From: Amycolatopsis bartoniae
GTDB taxonomy: Bacteria; Actinomycetota; Actinomycetes; Mycobacteriales; Pseudonocardiaceae
NCBI RefSeq assembly: GCF_014191255.1
Contig: NZ_JACHWH010000002.1
Coordinates: 558,001-622,000, forward strand
Reading direction: 5' to 3'
DNA: 64,000 nt
The position numbers and the translations under genes were made by a program. The notes under the pieces were generated by a model. That model had not been told where the DNA came from and made no database searches. It saw only the letters and a list, made by a program, of their open reading frames with translations. This document shows, piece after piece, positions 39,461-49,094 of this stretch; position 1 is the stretch's first letter; the number at the start of each line of letters is the position of its first letter.

Positions 39461-40965
39461 GCGGATCTCCGATCGCGGAATTCGAGGGCGGCTGCTACGT
39501 GGTCTGCGTCGGGCTCGGGGGCTTTGGCGAGATCGGCCAGAGTCCACGAGATTCGCAGACAACGGTCGGCGCCCCGGGCGGTGAGGAAGCCTCTGTCCAG
39601 GCTGCGGTCGAGCAGTGCGGTGGCTCGTCGTGGAAGGGCGAACTCCCGGCGCAGCACCGGACCGGGCACCTCCGCGTTGGTGCGCCAGCCGTGCGCGGAC
39701 CAACGTTCGGCAGCGCGGGCGCGGGCGCCAAGGACTCGTTCGCGAACAACGGCTGTGGGTTCCGGTTCATCGGTGTGCGTCGTCATCGCCGTGATGGGGT
39801 GCAGGTGAACCCGCAGGTCGACTCGGTCGAGCAACGGACCCGACAAGCGGTTGAGGTAACGGCGGCGGGCGGAGGGGGTGCAGGTGCAGTCCGTCTCGCG
39901 GGGCGGCGCGCAAGGGCACGGGTTGGTGGCCAGCACGAGCTGGAACCGCGCCGGGTAGCAGACCGAGCCCCTCGAACGAGCGATTCGCACTTCGCCGTCT
40001 TCGAGGGCGGTGCGGAGGGACTCCAGCGCTGGACTGGTGAACTCGGCAGCCTCGTCGAGGAGGAGGACTCCACGGTGCGCCTGGCTGATCAGGCCGGGCA
40101 CTGCCAGCCCGCTACCGCCGCCTACCAAGGCCGCGACCGACACGGAGTGGTGCGGAGCGACGAACGGCGGCACCTTCACCAGTGGCGACGTGCGAGACAG
40201 GGAGCCGTGTACGGAATGAACAGCTGTCACCTCCAGTGCTTCATCCACGGAGAGCAACGGCAGAAGCCCGGGAAGGCGCTTCGCCAACATCGTCTTCCCG
40301 ACCCCGGGCGGCCCCATGAACAGGAGGTGATGACCCCCTGCCGCGGCGACCTCCAGCGCCCAGCGCGCCTCGGGCTGGCCCACGACATCGGCCAGATCCG
40401 GCGCCTTCGGTGGTTCGGGGTCTCCGGGCGGGCTCGGGGGGACGAGCTCGCCTTCGCCGTGCAACCATGCGATGACTTCGGCCAGCCGCGCGGCGCCCAG
40501 GACGTCGATGCCGTCGACCAGCGCGGCTTCGTGGAGCGAGTGCACCGGCACCACGGCGCGTTTGACACCCGCTCTCCGCGCCGCGAGCAAGCCGGGGAGG
40601 ACGCCTCGGATCTCGCGCACCCGGCCGTCCAGCGACAGCTCTCCCAACAGGACTGTTCCGGGCAGGCGGGTCGCGGGGACCTTGCCCGCGGCGGCGAGGA
40701 CCGCTGTCGCGATGGCCAGGTCGTAGCCGGAGCCGAGCTTGGGCAGGTTCGCCGGGGAGAGGCCGAGGGTGAGCTTCTCCCCTGGCCACTGCTGCCCGGA
40801 GTTCCGGACGGCGGAGCGCACCCTGTCCTTGGCCTCGCGCAGCCCGGCGTCAGGCAGGCCGACGAGCTTCGTGCAGGGCAGGCCGCCGCCGAGATCGGCC
40901 TCGATCTCGATGACCCGCCCGTCGATGCCGAGCACGGCGACCGACCAGGTGTGTCCGATCGGCAT
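39457..40965 (-). CDS. comM: ComM/YifB-type Mg-chelatase-like AAA+ ATPase
   Basis: A 502-residue helicase of the Mg-chelatase subunit D/I family. The N-terminal ChlI domain is MPIGHTWSVAVLGIDGRVIEIEADLGGGLP. Walker A is FMGPPGVGKTMLAKRLPGLL near residue 210, and Walker B is GVLLLDEAAEF. VCYPARFQLVLATNPCPC and a zinc-like group of cysteines (CPCAPPRETDCTC) follow. ComM drives branch migration in natural transformation. The ATG overlaps the yraN stop as TGATG; the frame continues upstream over yraN but without family similarity. Confidence 0.95.
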   Translation of the reverse strand: MPIGHTWSVAVLGIDGRVIEIEADLGGGLPCTKLVGLPDAGLREAKDRVRSAVRNSGQQWPGEKLTLGLSPANLPKLGSGYDLAIATAVLAAAGKVPATRLPGTVLLGELSLDGRVREIRGVLPGLLAARRAGVKRAVVPVHSLHEAALVDGIDVLGAARLAEVIAWLHGEGELVPPSPPGDPEPPKAPDLADVVGQPEARWALEVAAAGGHHLLFMGPPGVGKTMLAKRLPGLLPLLSVDEALEVTAVHSVHGSLSRTSPLVKVPPFVAPHHSVSVAALVGGGSGLAVPGLISQAHRGVLLLDEAAEFTSPALESLRTALEDGEVRIARSRGSVCYPARFQLVLATNPCPCAPPRETDCTCTPSARRRYLNRLSGPLLDRVDLRVHLHPITAMTTHTDEPEPTAVVRERVLGARARAAERWSAHGWRTNAEVPGPVLRREFALPRRATALLDRSLDRGFLTARGADRCLRISWTLADLAKAPEPDADHVAAALEFRDRRSA

Positions 40966-41345
40966 CAGAAAGCCCCGGGGAAGTGTTCGAGCCGCAGCTC
41001 GCCGCCCGGCTCGACGAGGACGGCGACCACGTCGAACCGCACCTGGCACCAGCGGAGCTTGAAGGTGCGCAGCCACTGGCCGGTGATGCGGCGGATGCGG
41101 GCGATCTTCTCGGCGGTGACCGCCTCCGCGGGATCACCGAAGTTCTGGCCCGCTCTCGTCTTGACCTCGCACACCACGAGCATGCGCCGGTCGGTCGCGA
41201 CGATGTCCAGCTCGCCCTCGCGGCAGCGCCAGTTCCTGGACAGCACCACGAAACCGAGCTTTTGCAGGTGCTGCGCGGCCAGATCCTCGCCCTTGCGGCC
41301 GAGGTTCAGGTGGGGCGCTTCCGTAGGTCGTGCCACAGCGCTCAT
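40965..41345 (-). CDS. yraN: UPF0102/YraN-family nuclease-fold protein
   Basis: A 126-residue protein with the PD-(D/E)XK-like pattern of YraN: LGRKGEDLAAQHLQKLGFVVLSRNWRC, REGELDIVATDRRMLVVCEVKTR. The last part has an E-x-K. It is likely a nuclease of unknown role, found widely next to rnhB or comM. GGGGGA precedes ATG 41345 by seven bases; GTG 41348 is an alternative. It is coupled to comM through TGATG. Two DnaA-box matches lie just upstream. Confidence 0.93.
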   Translation of the reverse strand: MSAVARPTEAPHLNLGRKGEDLAAQHLQKLGFVVLSRNWRCREGELDIVATDRRMLVVCEVKTRAGQNFGDPAEAVTAEKIARIRRITGQWLRTFKLRWCQVRFDVVAVLVEPGGELRLEHFPGAF

Positions 41346-41431
41346 CACTGCTTCCCCCAGAGATCAGATCTTGCGTTGGGAAAGACGCTGCCAGGTCCCG
41401 GGGCACCCGCACCAGGGCGAATTGGGTCGCC

Positions 41432-41458
41432 TGTGGATAACCCACCCCCTGTGGATAA
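41432..41458. promoter_or_regulatory. Direct pair of exact DnaA-box sequences upstream of yraN
   Basis: TGTGGATAA occurs at 41432-41440 and 41450-41458, within a CCTGTGGATAAC direct repeat 18 bases apart. They lie about 90-115 bases upstream of the yraN-comM-dprA unit. No origin genes are near. A DnaA-dependent regulatory site is possible. Confidence 0.5.
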
Positions 41459-41460
41459 CT

Positions 41461-42472
41461 CGGAGGTGGGGGCGGGTTCGCAATGGGATGGGCTGGGCGG
41501 CCGGCGTAGGCGTGGGAGGAGGAGCGGGCGCTGGGCGGGGGTAGGCGTAGGGGTACGGGTAGGAGCTGGATCAGGGCAGGGGCGCAGAGGTACGGCGGGG
41601 TCCGGTGCGGGGGCGCGGGCACGAGCTGGAGTGAGGCGAGCCCACGACTTGCAGGGGCACGGGCGAGATCGGGCGCAGGACGCGGGCACCAGCTGGGAGC
41701 GAGGCGCGGGGACACGGGCAAGCGCAGGCGGGGGAACAAACGCGGGGGCAGGGGCGGACGCTGGACGGGCACAACGCAGGAGTGCGGGCAGGAGCTGGAG
41801 CGAGGCGAACCCACGAGCGCAGGGCACGGCGGGATCAGGCGCAGGGCTCGGGAACGCGGGCAACAGCTGGACCGGTGGCAAGCGCACGAGCGGGGCGAGG
41901 CCGGGCGGGACGGGCAGGGCGGGGCGGGGCGGGGTCGGACTGGGCTGGGCAGGGCAGGGCTGGCCCTGGGCAGGGCTAGGCACGGGGAGACAGAGCGGGG
42001 CTGGCCTGGGCAGGGCTGGCACGGCGGGACAGGGCAGGGCGAGGCTGGGCTCGGCGGGGCATGGCAAGGCATGGCGAGACAGGGCAGCCGAGACAGGGCA
42101 GGGCAGGGCAGGGCAGGGACGAGGGGGAGACTGCGCTTGTCGGGCTGCCGACGGGGGCAGCAGCCTGCCTGGCGTATGGAGACCAGGTCGTGCAGGGCTC
42201 ACCAGAAATCAGCGGGACGACCACAGGTCGGAGATCGGGACCCGGGCGGAAGCGGCAAGGGGGTGAGTCCTACGGCTTGCCGGAGTGCCAGCGGGGTCTA
42301 CGGCTGAGCCGTGCGGAGGAGCCCAAAGCGGGGATGGGGCAGTGCAAGGGGGCGAGGAGCCAGATCGCGGGGCGAGATGGATCAACAGGGGGTACTGAAA
42401 CCAGGGTTGAACAGAGGTCAAGCGCAGACGAAGAGCAACAACACACCTCGGCGGGCGTCTGCCCGGAAAACC
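41461..42472. other. 1-kb strand-asymmetric G-rich spacer with GGGCA repeats
   Basis: The + strand is strongly purine/G-rich with many short imperfect repeats (GGGCA, GCGGGG, GGAGC). There is a run of GGGG tracts at 41912-41934 and four tandem GGGCA units followed by GGGAC at 42096-42120; both fit G-quadruplex patterns. The complementary RNA made from the leftward operon would be C-rich and G-poor, as at Rho-loading sites. Open frames here are proline/alanine repeats without family resemblance, so I call none coding. Confidence 0.6.
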
Positions 42473-42796
42473 TCAGCCCGAGAACGGGCCGTCTTCGGGG
42501 AGGCGCAGGTCTGGTTTCTCCAGCTCCTCCACGTTGACGTCCTTGAAGGTGATCACCCGCACGTTCTTGACGAACCTGGCGGGGCGGTACATGTCCCACA
42601 CCCAGGCATCGGACATCCGCACCTCGAAGTAGACCTCACCACCACCGTCGCGGACCTGGACATCCACGGCGTTCGCCAGGTAGAACCGCCGCTCGGTCTC
42701 CACCACGTACGAGAACTGGCTGACGATGTCCCGGTACTCCCGGTACAGCGACAACTCCATCTCGGTCTCGTACTTCTCGAGATCCTCTGCGCTCAT
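42473..42796 (-). CDS. DUF2469 family protein (Rv2901c-like)
   Basis: A 107-residue protein of the DUF2469 family, strictly actinobacterial: MSAEDLEKYETEMELSLYREYRDIV, FSYVVETERRFYLANAVDV and WVWDMYRPARFVKNVRVITFKDVNVEEL. It is among the most conserved small proteins of the phylum, located next to rnhB and lepB as in mycobacteria (Rv2901c). Function is unknown. It is 24 bases downstream of rnhB in the same transcript. Confidence 0.95.
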   Translation of the reverse strand: MSAEDLEKYETEMELSLYREYRDIVSQFSYVVETERRFYLANAVDVQVRDGGGEVYFEVRMSDAWVWDMYRPARFVKNVRVITFKDVNVEELEKPDLRLPEDGPFSG

Positions 42797-42820
42797 GGAA
42801 TCCGCGCCCCTCCTCGCGAG

Positions 42821-43621
42821 CTAAACCGACAATCCGGCGGCGGAACCCTCATTCTGACCCACCACGACGTCCAGGGCACGCACCGGCGCCTCACGTTGCC
42901 CGAGCGCCGCCGCGGTCAGCATCACCTTGTGTGGTGGCCGCCTGCCGTGAGCGGCCGCCGCCATCGCCACATTGGTGTAGGACCACCGATGTACCGCACT
43001 CGGACCGTATTCGGCGAGTGCCGCGCCGTGTTCGGTCGTGGTGTAACCCTTGTGCACGTCGAACCCGTACACCGGGTGCTCCCCGTGCAGGTCCGCCATG
43101 ATGCGATCCCTGGTCACCTTCGCCAGCACCGACGCCGCAGCCACGCACGCGACCGCCCTGTCCCCCTTGACGACCGCCAGGCTCGGCGCCGGCAGGCCCG
43201 GCACCTTGAACCCGTCGGTCAACACGAACCCCGGGCAGGTCCGCAGGCCCGCGACCGCCCGCCGCATGCCCTCGATGTTCATGACGTGGATGCCGAGCAG
43301 ATCCACCTCGGCCGCCGGAATCACCACGATGGAGTAGTCGAGCGCGCGCTTGATCACCCGTTCGTAGACCCGCTCGCGGGCCAGCGCGGTGAGCAGCTTG
43401 GAGTCGGTCAGCTCCTCCAACCGGGCCGCGTCCCCCGGCCGCAACATGCACGCCGCGACCACGAGCGGCCCGGCACACGCCCCGCGGCCGGCCTCGTCCA
43501 CCCCCGCGACGGGGCCGAGACCCCGCCGGTCCAGTGCGGACAACAGGCCCCACGCGGTCTCCCCACGGACGACCGCCCGTGGGGGCTTGACCAGGGCCGC
43601 GAGCGCCGAAGAGCTACCCAC
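42821..43621 (-). CDS. rnhB: Ribonuclease HII
   Basis: A 266-residue nuclease that removes ribonucleotides misincorporated in DNA. The active-site Asp-Glu are in [20 protein letters not shown] near residue 42. A second Asp is in the central helix region (LADSKLLT-like, here [16 protein letters not shown]), and the fourth is in [19 protein letters not shown] 43621 lies three bases after the lepB stop, so the pair is one operon. Length is normal for actinobacteria. Confidence 0.96.
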   Translation of the reverse strand: MGSSSALAALVKPPRAVVRGETAWGLLSALDRRGLGPVAGVDEAGRGACAGPLVVAACMLRPGDAARLEELTDSKLLTALARERVYERVIKRALDYSIVVIPAAEVDLLGIHVMNIEGMRRAVAGLRTCPGFVLTDGFKVPGLPAPSLAVVKGDRAVACVAAASVLAKVTRDRIMADLHGEHPVYGFDVHKGYTTTEHGAALAEYGPSAVHRWSYTNVAMAAAAHGRRPPHKVMLTAAALGQREAPVRALDVVVGQNEGSAAGLSV

Positions 43622-43624
43622 TGG

Positions 43625-44557
43625 CTACCGCTTTCGCTTGACCACCCTGCGCGCGCCGGACCCGAGCTTCCGGCTGAGCGCGACCGCGGGCCACGCCGCG
43701 ACCGCACCGGCACCGAGCGGCACGCCCTGCTGCCAGTCCGGCGCGCTCATGCCCAAGGCCACCGACTGCGCGTTCTCCTGCGGATTGGTGTCGCTCACCC
43801 CACCCCAGCGGTTGGGTGGCAGCACGATGATCCGCGCCTTGCCGATGATGTTGGCGACCGGCACGACACCGTTCAGCCCGCCCCCGCCCTGGCAGCGCGA
43901 GTCGCACGAGTCGTTGCGGTTGTCGCCCATCACCCAGACGTCGCCCTCCGGCACCTTCACCGGGGGGAACTCGTCCTGGTGCGGGTTGTCCGGATCCACC
44001 CAGTGGATGTACGGCTCGTTCAGCGCCTTGCCGTCGACCACGACCCGGTTCTGCGCGTCGCAGCACTGCACGGTCTGGCCGCCGGTGGCGATGATCCGCT
44101 TGACGAAGTCCCGCTCGTCGGGCGGCGCGAGGCCGAACACCGAACCGATGTCCTGGAAGAACCGGACGACCGCGTTGCTCGACCGCTGGGTCGGCGCGTC
44201 GTTCTCCAGCCACGGCGGCGGGCCCTTGAACACCACGACGTCACCCGGACCGGGGTCGGTGAAGTCGTAGGTGATCTTGTCGACCAGGACCTTGTCGCCG
44301 TAGCAGCCCGTGCACCCGTGCAGCGTCGATTCCATCGAGGCCGACGGGATCGTGTAGACCCGGGCGAAGAACTGCTGGAAAACGAAGGCGAGAACCAGCG
44401 CGACCACGATCAGGATCGGCAGTTCGACCCAGAAGGAGCGCTGTTTCTTGGCCTTGCGGTTGCGGCGTTTGCGATTCGCACCGCTTTCCGCGTTTTTGCC
44501 GTTTTCGGCACGTTCCGGTTCGTCCTCGGCAGCACTCGAGGGCACAGGCTCAACCAC
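43625..44557 (-). CDS. lepB: Signal peptidase I
   Basis: A 310-residue type I signal peptidase. A charged cytoplasmic N-terminus (KRRNRKAKKQR) precedes one transmembrane helix (LPILIVVALVLAFVFQQFF). The catalytic Ser is in IPSASMESTLHG and the Lys in RDFVKRIIATGGQTV. A C-terminal membrane segment may exist near residues 280-300. It cleaves signal peptides such as those of the secreted trypsin and I36-like protein. GTG 44557 lies 24 bases after the rplS stop. The pair CTGC (HGCTGCYGDK) is a feature of actinobacterial LepB. Confidence 0.95.
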   Translation of the reverse strand: MVEPVPSSAAEDEPERAENGKNAESGANRKRRNRKAKKQRSFWVELPILIVVALVLAFVFQQFFARVYTIPSASMESTLHGCTGCYGDKVLVDKITYDFTDPGPGDVVVFKGPPPWLENDAPTQRSSNAVVRFFQDIGSVFGLAPPDERDFVKRIIATGGQTVQCCDAQNRVVVDGKALNEPYIHWVDPDNPHQDEFPPVKVPEGDVWVMGDNRNDSCDSRCQGGGGLNGVVPVANIIGKARIIVLPPNRWGGVSDTNPQENAQSVALGMSAPDWQQGVPLGAGAVAAWPAVALSRKLGSGARRVVKRKR

Positions 44558-44581
44558 GTCGCCAGGCTACTAGCAGCCCGT

Positions 44582-44941
44582 TCAGGAGGCCGTGGGGGCT
44601 TCGCGACGCTCCTTGATCTTCGCCGCCTTGCCGCGCAGCTCGCGCAGGTAGTACAGCTTGGCGCGCCGCACGTCACCGCGCTTGAAGACCTCGATCTTCG
44701 CGATGTTGGGCGAGTGCACCGGGAAGGTGCGCTCCACGCCGACACCGAACGAAACCTTGCGCACGGTGAAGGTCTCGCGAATGCCACCGCCCTGCCGGCG
44801 GATGACCACGCCCTGGAAGATCTGGTTGCGCTCGCGGTTTCCCTCGATGACGCGAACGTGCACCTTCAGCGTGTCACCCGGGCGGAAGTTCGGAATGTCG
44901 GAACGCAGCGACTGAGCGTCCAGGGCGTCCAGGGTGTTCAT
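44582..44941 (-). CDS. rplS: 50S ribosomal protein L19
   Basis: A 119-residue L19. It has [63 protein letters not shown], then [36 protein letters not shown] 44941 is the family start; the frame opens 17 codons earlier. It is separated from trmD by 146 bases, where TTGACT (complement of 45056-45061) could serve as a -35, though no good -10 is seen. Confidence 0.98.
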   Translation of the reverse strand: MNTLDALDAQSLRSDIPNFRPGDTLKVHVRVIEGNRERNQIFQGVVIRRQGGGIRETFTVRKVSFGVGVERTFPVHSPNIAKIEVFKRGDVRRAKLYYLRELRGKAAKIKERREAPTAS

Positions 44942-45087
44942 CGGGATTCCGTCCTCGTCCTTCGTCAGTTCTCCGTGTTTCCGGGCGCGCACCTGCTCGG
45001 CAGCGATCGACCCGGGGGCTCAAGGGCAGCGCGCACTGATGGGCGGCGTGCCAAGAGTCAAGTATTGCAGACGCGGCCGCGGCCGGG

Positions 45088-45843
45088 TCACCCGGCCTGC
45101 CGCTGCTCCCCGCGGACGCGGTCGAGCACGGCGAGGTCGCGCTTGTCCAGGCTACCGTCGGGCAGCCGGTCCAGTAGCTCCGGCCGGCGGCGCGCCGTCC
45201 GTTCCAGCGCCTGGTCGCGGCGCCAGCGGTCGATGAGCGCGTGGTTGCCCGAGCGGAGCACCTCCGGCACCGCCAGCTCACGCCAGACCTCGGGCCGGGT
45301 GTAGCTGGGGCCTTCCAGGAGCCCGTCGGAGAACGAGTCCTGCTCGGCGGACACCGGATTGCCGAGGACTCCCGGCAGGAGCCGGACGGTGGCCTCGACC
45401 ATCACCAGCACGGCGGCCTCGCCACCCACCAGCACGTAGTCCCCGATGGACACCTCGTCCACCGGCATCCGCCGCGCCGCGTCGTCGATCACCCGCTGGT
45501 CGATGCCCTCGTAGCGGCCGCAGGCGAACACGAGGTGCTCCTCCTGCGCGTACGCCCGGGCCATCTCCTGGGTGAACGGACGGCCCGCGGGCGTGGGCAC
45601 GACGAGCCGGGTGGCCTCGCCGCACACGGTGTCCAGCGCGTCGCCCCAGACCTGGGGCTTCATGACCATGCCGGGACCGCCGCCGTACGGGGCGTCGTCC
45701 ACGGCGCGGTGCACGTCGTGCGTCCAGTCACGCAGGTCGTGGACGCCGATCTCGATCAGGCCGCGCTCGATGGCGCGGCCCAGCAGCGCCGCCCGCAGCG
45801 GGTCCAGGTACTCGGGGAAGATCGTGACGACGTCGATCCGCAT
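45088..45843 (-). CDS. trmD: tRNA (guanine37-N1)-methyltransferase
   Basis: A 251-residue SPOUT methyltransferase that modifies G37 of tRNAs with a G at position 36. It has [50 protein letters not shown] and the knot region [25 protein letters not shown] 45843 is the family start; a GTG at 45858 that overlaps the rimM stop would add five residues. It follows rimM in the universal rpsP-rimM-trmD order. Confidence 0.97.
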   Translation of the reverse strand: MRIDVVTIFPEYLDPLRAALLGRAIERGLIEIGVHDLRDWTHDVHRAVDDAPYGGGPGMVMKPQVWGDALDTVCGEATRLVVPTPAGRPFTQEMARAYAQEEHLVFACGRYEGIDQRVIDDAARRMPVDEVSIGDYVLVGGEAAVLVMVEATVRLLPGVLGNPVSAEQDSFSDGLLEGPSYTRPEVWRELAVPEVLRSGNHALIDRWRRDQALERTARRRPELLDRLPDGSLDKRDLAVLDRVRGEQRQAG

Positions 45844-45854
45844 GGCCGCCCCAC

Positions 45855-46373
45855 TCACTCCTCGTCGTCGAGCAGGCCCTCGGGCGGGTCGAGCACGACC
45901 CGGCCGCCGGCCACGTCGACGACGGGCACGATCTCCCGGACGAAGGGCACCAGTACCGTCCGGCCGTCCCGGTCCAGCGACAGCAGCTCGCCGCCGGGCG
46001 CGTGCACGATCTCCTGCACCGTGCCGACCTTCGTGCCGTCCGCCAGCTCCGCGCGGAGCCCTTCGAGCTCGTGGTCGTAGAACTCGTCGGGGTCGTCCGT
46101 CGGCGGCAGGTCGGCCGTGTCGGCGAGCAGCAGCACGCCCCGCACGGCGTCGGCGTCCTCACGGGACCGGACCTCCTCGAAGGTCACCAGCAGCCGCCCG
46201 CTGTGAGGGCGGGCGGCTGCGATGGTGAGCTGACGGGTGCGGCCGTCGCGGTACCGCGCGGAAAGCACGGCACCCTCCCGGAAACGCTCCTCGGGCGAGT
46301 CGGTGCGCACGTCCACGGCGAGCTCGCCGCGGATACCGTGCGACTTCGCGACCCGCCCGACCACGACCTCCAC
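45855..46373 (-). CDS. rimM: 16S rRNA processing protein RimM
   Basis: A 172-residue protein with an N-terminal RimM domain ([29 protein letters not shown]) and a C-terminal PRC-barrel ([55 protein letters not shown]). It binds S19 in late 30S assembly. Start GTG 46373, eight bases after khpA. Confidence 0.96.
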   Translation of the reverse strand: MEVVVGRVAKSHGIRGELAVDVRTDSPEERFREGAVLSARYRDGRTRQLTIAAARPHSGRLLVTFEEVRSREDADAVRGVLLLADTADLPPTDDPDEFYDHELEGLRAELADGTKVGTVQEIVHAPGGELLSLDRDGRTVLVPFVREIVPVVDVAGGRVVLDPPEGLLDDEE

Positions 46374-46381
46374 GGGCGCGG

Positions 46382-46621
46382 TCAGCGGTCGGTGTCGACG
46401 ACGTCCACGCGGACGCCCCGGCCACCGATACCGCCCATGACCGTGCGCAGCGCCGTCGCGGTACGGCCGCCCCGCCCGATGACCTTGCCCAGGTCGTCGG
46501 GGTGGACGTGCACCTCGAGCGTGCGGCCGCGCCGGGTGGTGATCAGCTCGACCCGGACGTCGTCCGGGTTGTCGACGATCCCGCGCACCAGGTGTTCGAG
46601 GGAGTCCGCGAGGAAGCTCAC
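46382..46621 (-). CDS. khpA: KH-domain RNA-binding protein KhpA
   Basis: A 79-residue single KH-domain protein. [26 protein letters not shown] holds the GxxG loop (here GRGG). KhpA with KhpB binds many RNAs in Gram-positive bacteria and affects cell division; in actinobacteria it sits between rpsP and rimM (Rv2908c). The GTG start overlaps the rpsP stop as GTGA, so it is translationally coupled. Confidence 0.96.
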   Translation of the reverse strand: MSFLADSLEHLVRGIVDNPDDVRVELITTRRGRTLEVHVHPDDLGKVIGRGGRTATALRTVMGGIGGRGVRVDVVDTDR

Positions 46622-47046
46622 GCCTCTTCCTTGCCCGCCTCGTCGGCCTCGGCCTTCTTCGGGGCCTTCTTCTTCGGCGTGGTCGCCTCGGTGGAGGGCT
46701 CCTCGCCGGCGGCCGCGAGCGCGGCGTTGAACAGGTCCTGCTTCGACGGCTTCGGCTCGCGGACCTTCAGCGTGCCCTCGGCGCCCGGCAGGCCCTTGAA
46801 CTTCTGCCAGTCACCGGTGATCTCGAGGATGCGCTGCACCGGCTCGGTCGGCTGCGCGCCGACACCCAGCCAGTACTGGGCACGGTCGGAGTCGACCTCG
46901 ATGAAGCTCGGCTCCTCCTTCGGGTGGTACTTGCCGATCGTCTCGATGGCCTTGCCATCCCGGCGGGTGCGCGCGTCGGCGACGATGATGCGGTAGTACG
47001 GCGCACGGATCTTGCCGAGGCGCTGCAGCTTGATCTTGACGGCCAC
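46618..47046 (-). CDS. rpsP: 30S ribosomal protein S16
   Basis: A 142-residue S16. It has [68 protein letters not shown]. An actinobacterial C-terminal extension ([18 protein letters not shown]) is Lys/Glu/Ala-rich. The start is 47046. It is first in the rpsP-khpA-rimM-trmD unit, so its promoter should lie in 47047-47212, but I see no clear -35/-10. Confidence 0.97.
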   Translation of the reverse strand: MAVKIKLQRLGKIRAPYYRIIVADARTRRDGKAIETIGKYHPKEEPSFIEVDSDRAQYWLGVGAQPTEPVQRILEITGDWQKFKGLPGAEGTLKVREPKPSKQDLFNAALAAAGEEPSTEATTPKKKAPKKAEADEAGKEEA

Positions 47047-47212
47047 GGGTGTGGGTACTCCTTGGTGTTCTCGGTGCTCGCTGGTGCCGGGTCACGATCC
47101 GAGTGGGGAAACGGACACGATTACCCGAAGCTTCGGTCGCCACGGCACGGTTGAGAGGGACCGGCCGGAGCGGGCAAGGGTCAATTGTGCCAGACGTCTT
47201 TCCGGGCGCGTC

Positions 47213-48040
47213 CTACAGGGTCATGACGCCCAGTGACGTGAGCAGGAGCGCGACCGCGGGGAGGAAGTTGTTCATCTGGTGCGCGACGACCGCGCCCAGC
47301 AGTCTGCCGGTGAGCAGGCGGGCCAGTCCGATGGGCAGCGCGATCACCAGCAGCAGCGTCGTGCGCAGCGGTTCGAGGTGGCTGACCGCGAACAGCGCCG
47401 TGGACAGCAGGAACGCCGCGAGCCTGCCCCACTTCTCCTTGCCCCACTGCAGCCGCTCGACCGCGCCCCACAGCAGGCCGCGGTAGATGACCTCCTCGCA
47501 GATGGGGCCGAGGATCCACAGGTAGGCGAACATGATGATCGCGGCGGTCACGGACATCGGCTGGTCCTCGACCAGCGCCCCGATCGCCGACGTGGCGTTG
47601 TTCTGCCCCACCGCCTGGGTCCAGACGAACGCGCTGACGGTGGTCAGGACCAGACCGAGCACGCCGAGCTTCAGGCCCAGCCGGACGTCCGCCCAGCGCC
47701 ACTCCAGCCGCAGGTCCAGGCGCGGGCCGTTGCCGCGCCACACGGTGAACAGCACCGCCACGAGCGCGGCGAGCGCGGTGGGGATGATCGTGCCGATCAG
47801 CACCGTGCGGGGCGGGATGGGTTGCCCGGCGGGACCGGGGCCGAGCAGGACGCTGACGAACGCGGCCGAGGCGAGCAGGACGGCTTCGACGACCAGGAAG
47901 GCGCCGAAACCCCAGCGGTGCTCGGGGGCCGGGGGCGAGTCGGGCAGGTCGACGGAGTCCAGTGGTTCGTCCGGTTGCGTCGCCGTCACCCCGTGCCTCC
48001 GTCCCATCCGACCGAACCACCTACCGAGCCTAGTCCCCAT
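47213..48040 (-). CDS. CPBP (CAAX-like) intramembrane metalloprotease, first of a pair
   Basis: A protein of about 275 residues with six or more membrane helices. The CPBP active-site motif EEVIYRGLLWG (EExxxR) lies near residue 200, with a distal histidine-containing motif SHLEPLRTT and HQMNNFLPA. The family includes CAAX prenyl proteases, bacteriocin immunity proteins and anti-sigma proteases; the role here is unknown. The start is uncertain: ATG 48040 or ATG 48007. It lies 11 bases after a second, diverged CPBP gene. Confidence 0.85.
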   Translation of the reverse strand: MGTRLGRWFGRMGRRHGVTATQPDEPLDSVDLPDSPPAPEHRWGFGAFLVVEAVLLASAAFVSVLLGPGPAGQPIPPRTVLIGTIIPTALAALVAVLFTVWRGNGPRLDLRLEWRWADVRLGLKLGVLGLVLTTVSAFVWTQAVGQNNATSAIGALVEDQPMSVTAAIIMFAYLWILGPICEEVIYRGLLWGAVERLQWGKEKWGRLAAFLLSTALFAVSHLEPLRTTLLLVIALPIGLARLLTGRLLGAVVAHQMNNFLPAVALLLTSLGVMTL

Positions 48041-48051
48041 CGCGCCGCCGT

Positions 48052-48771
48052 TCAGGAATCGGTGAACAGCAGCAACGCGGGAGCCAGGTTGTTCACCGCG
48101 TGCGCGACGAACGCCGCGCCCACCCGGCCGGTGCGCCGCCGGGCCCAGCCGATCGCCACGCCCTGCGCGACGAGCGCGACCGTGCGCGTCGGCTCGCCGT
48201 GCAGGTACGCGAACACCACGGCCGTCAGGACCAGGACGACCCAGCGCGGCACGCCGTGGTGTTCGAGCGCGTTCCACAACGCGCCGCGGACCAGCAGCTC
48301 CTCCGCCAGCGGAGTCGCGACCACCACGACGAGCGCGGCCAGCGCGAGCCAGAGCGTGGTGTCGTCGTCGTTGTCGGCGAGGTCCGCCAGTGGGCCGTCG
48401 GAGACGCGGTCCGTGCCGTACAACGCGAGGAGCAGCAGGTTGAGCAGGTAACCGGCGACCAGTGCGACGGCACCGCAGGCGAGCCCGACCTTGACGTCGC
48501 GAGCGGTGGGCAGCACCCCGAACCGTTCGCCGTAGCGGCGGGCGCCGAGCACCGGGGGCAGGCCGAGCAGGACGGTCGGGAGGAAGGCCAGCAGCAGGAG
48601 GGGGCCGACGTCCAGCAGCTCCAGGGGGTCGGCGCTGGGGCGGCCGGAGCGCGCGGCGGTGATCGCGAGGGTGGCCAGGTGGTACAGACCGAGGCCGACG
48701 AAGAAGGCGAGGAAGCCCCAGTGGGCACCGCGGGTGCGGTTCTGCTGGTCCACCCGCGCGCCCCCTTCCAC
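48052..48771 (-). CDS. CPBP intramembrane metalloprotease, second of a pair
   Basis: A 239-residue membrane protein with about seven helices and the motif AEELLVRGALWNALE (EExxxR) near residue 158. FAYLHGEPTRT and AHAVNNLAPALLL supply the histidines. It is clearly related to its downstream neighbour, but the two share only the active-site blocks, suggesting an old duplication or two recruited paralogues. A tandem pair such as this suggests a heteromeric or sequential role. Confidence 0.85.
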   Translation of the reverse strand: MEGGARVDQQNRTRGAHWGFLAFFVGLGLYHLATLAITAARSGRPSADPLELLDVGPLLLLAFLPTVLLGLPPVLGARRYGERFGVLPTARDVKVGLACGAVALVAGYLLNLLLLALYGTDRVSDGPLADLADNDDDTTLWLALAALVVVVATPLAEELLVRGALWNALEHHGVPRWVVLVLTAVVFAYLHGEPTRTVALVAQGVAIGWARRRTGRVGAAFVAHAVNNLAPALLLFTDS

Positions 48772-49094
48772 GGCTCCAGGCTAAGTGGCGCGGTGCGATC
48801 GATCGAACCCGGGGCGTGAGGGGCGGTTGCGGGGCGGCGGGCTGCGCGGGTCGCAGCAGGGCGGCGGACGGGGACTGCGTGCGAGGGGCGGACTGGGCGG
48901 TCGCGCAGTAGTGGAGGCGGGCGGCAGTGGACGCAACAGCGGGCACGGCAGTCGCAAGACTGCGAAGTCGTGGCGGATGGGAGCGCGGAGACAGTGGCGG
49001 GCTGCGACAAGTGCGGCGACAGGTGGCAGCGAGGGTGCGCCGCAGGGGCGGCACCGCCAACGCGTGAGAACGGCCGTGGGCCCGCCCGGAAGGC
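48772..49094. other. G-rich spacer downstream of the amidohydrolase gene
   Basis: About 320 bp with a markedly G-rich + strand (GGGGCGG, GGCGGGC tracts), as in 41.5-42.4 kb. Leftward RNA would be C-rich and G-poor. No gene, tRNA or hairpin terminator was recognised. Confidence 0.5.

Noticed and set aside
41134..42202. Long proline/alanine/serine-rich frames in the G-rich spacer
   Set aside because: They result from base composition. The residues are nearly only Pro, Ala, Ser, Cys, Arg, and there is no start with a ribosome site.
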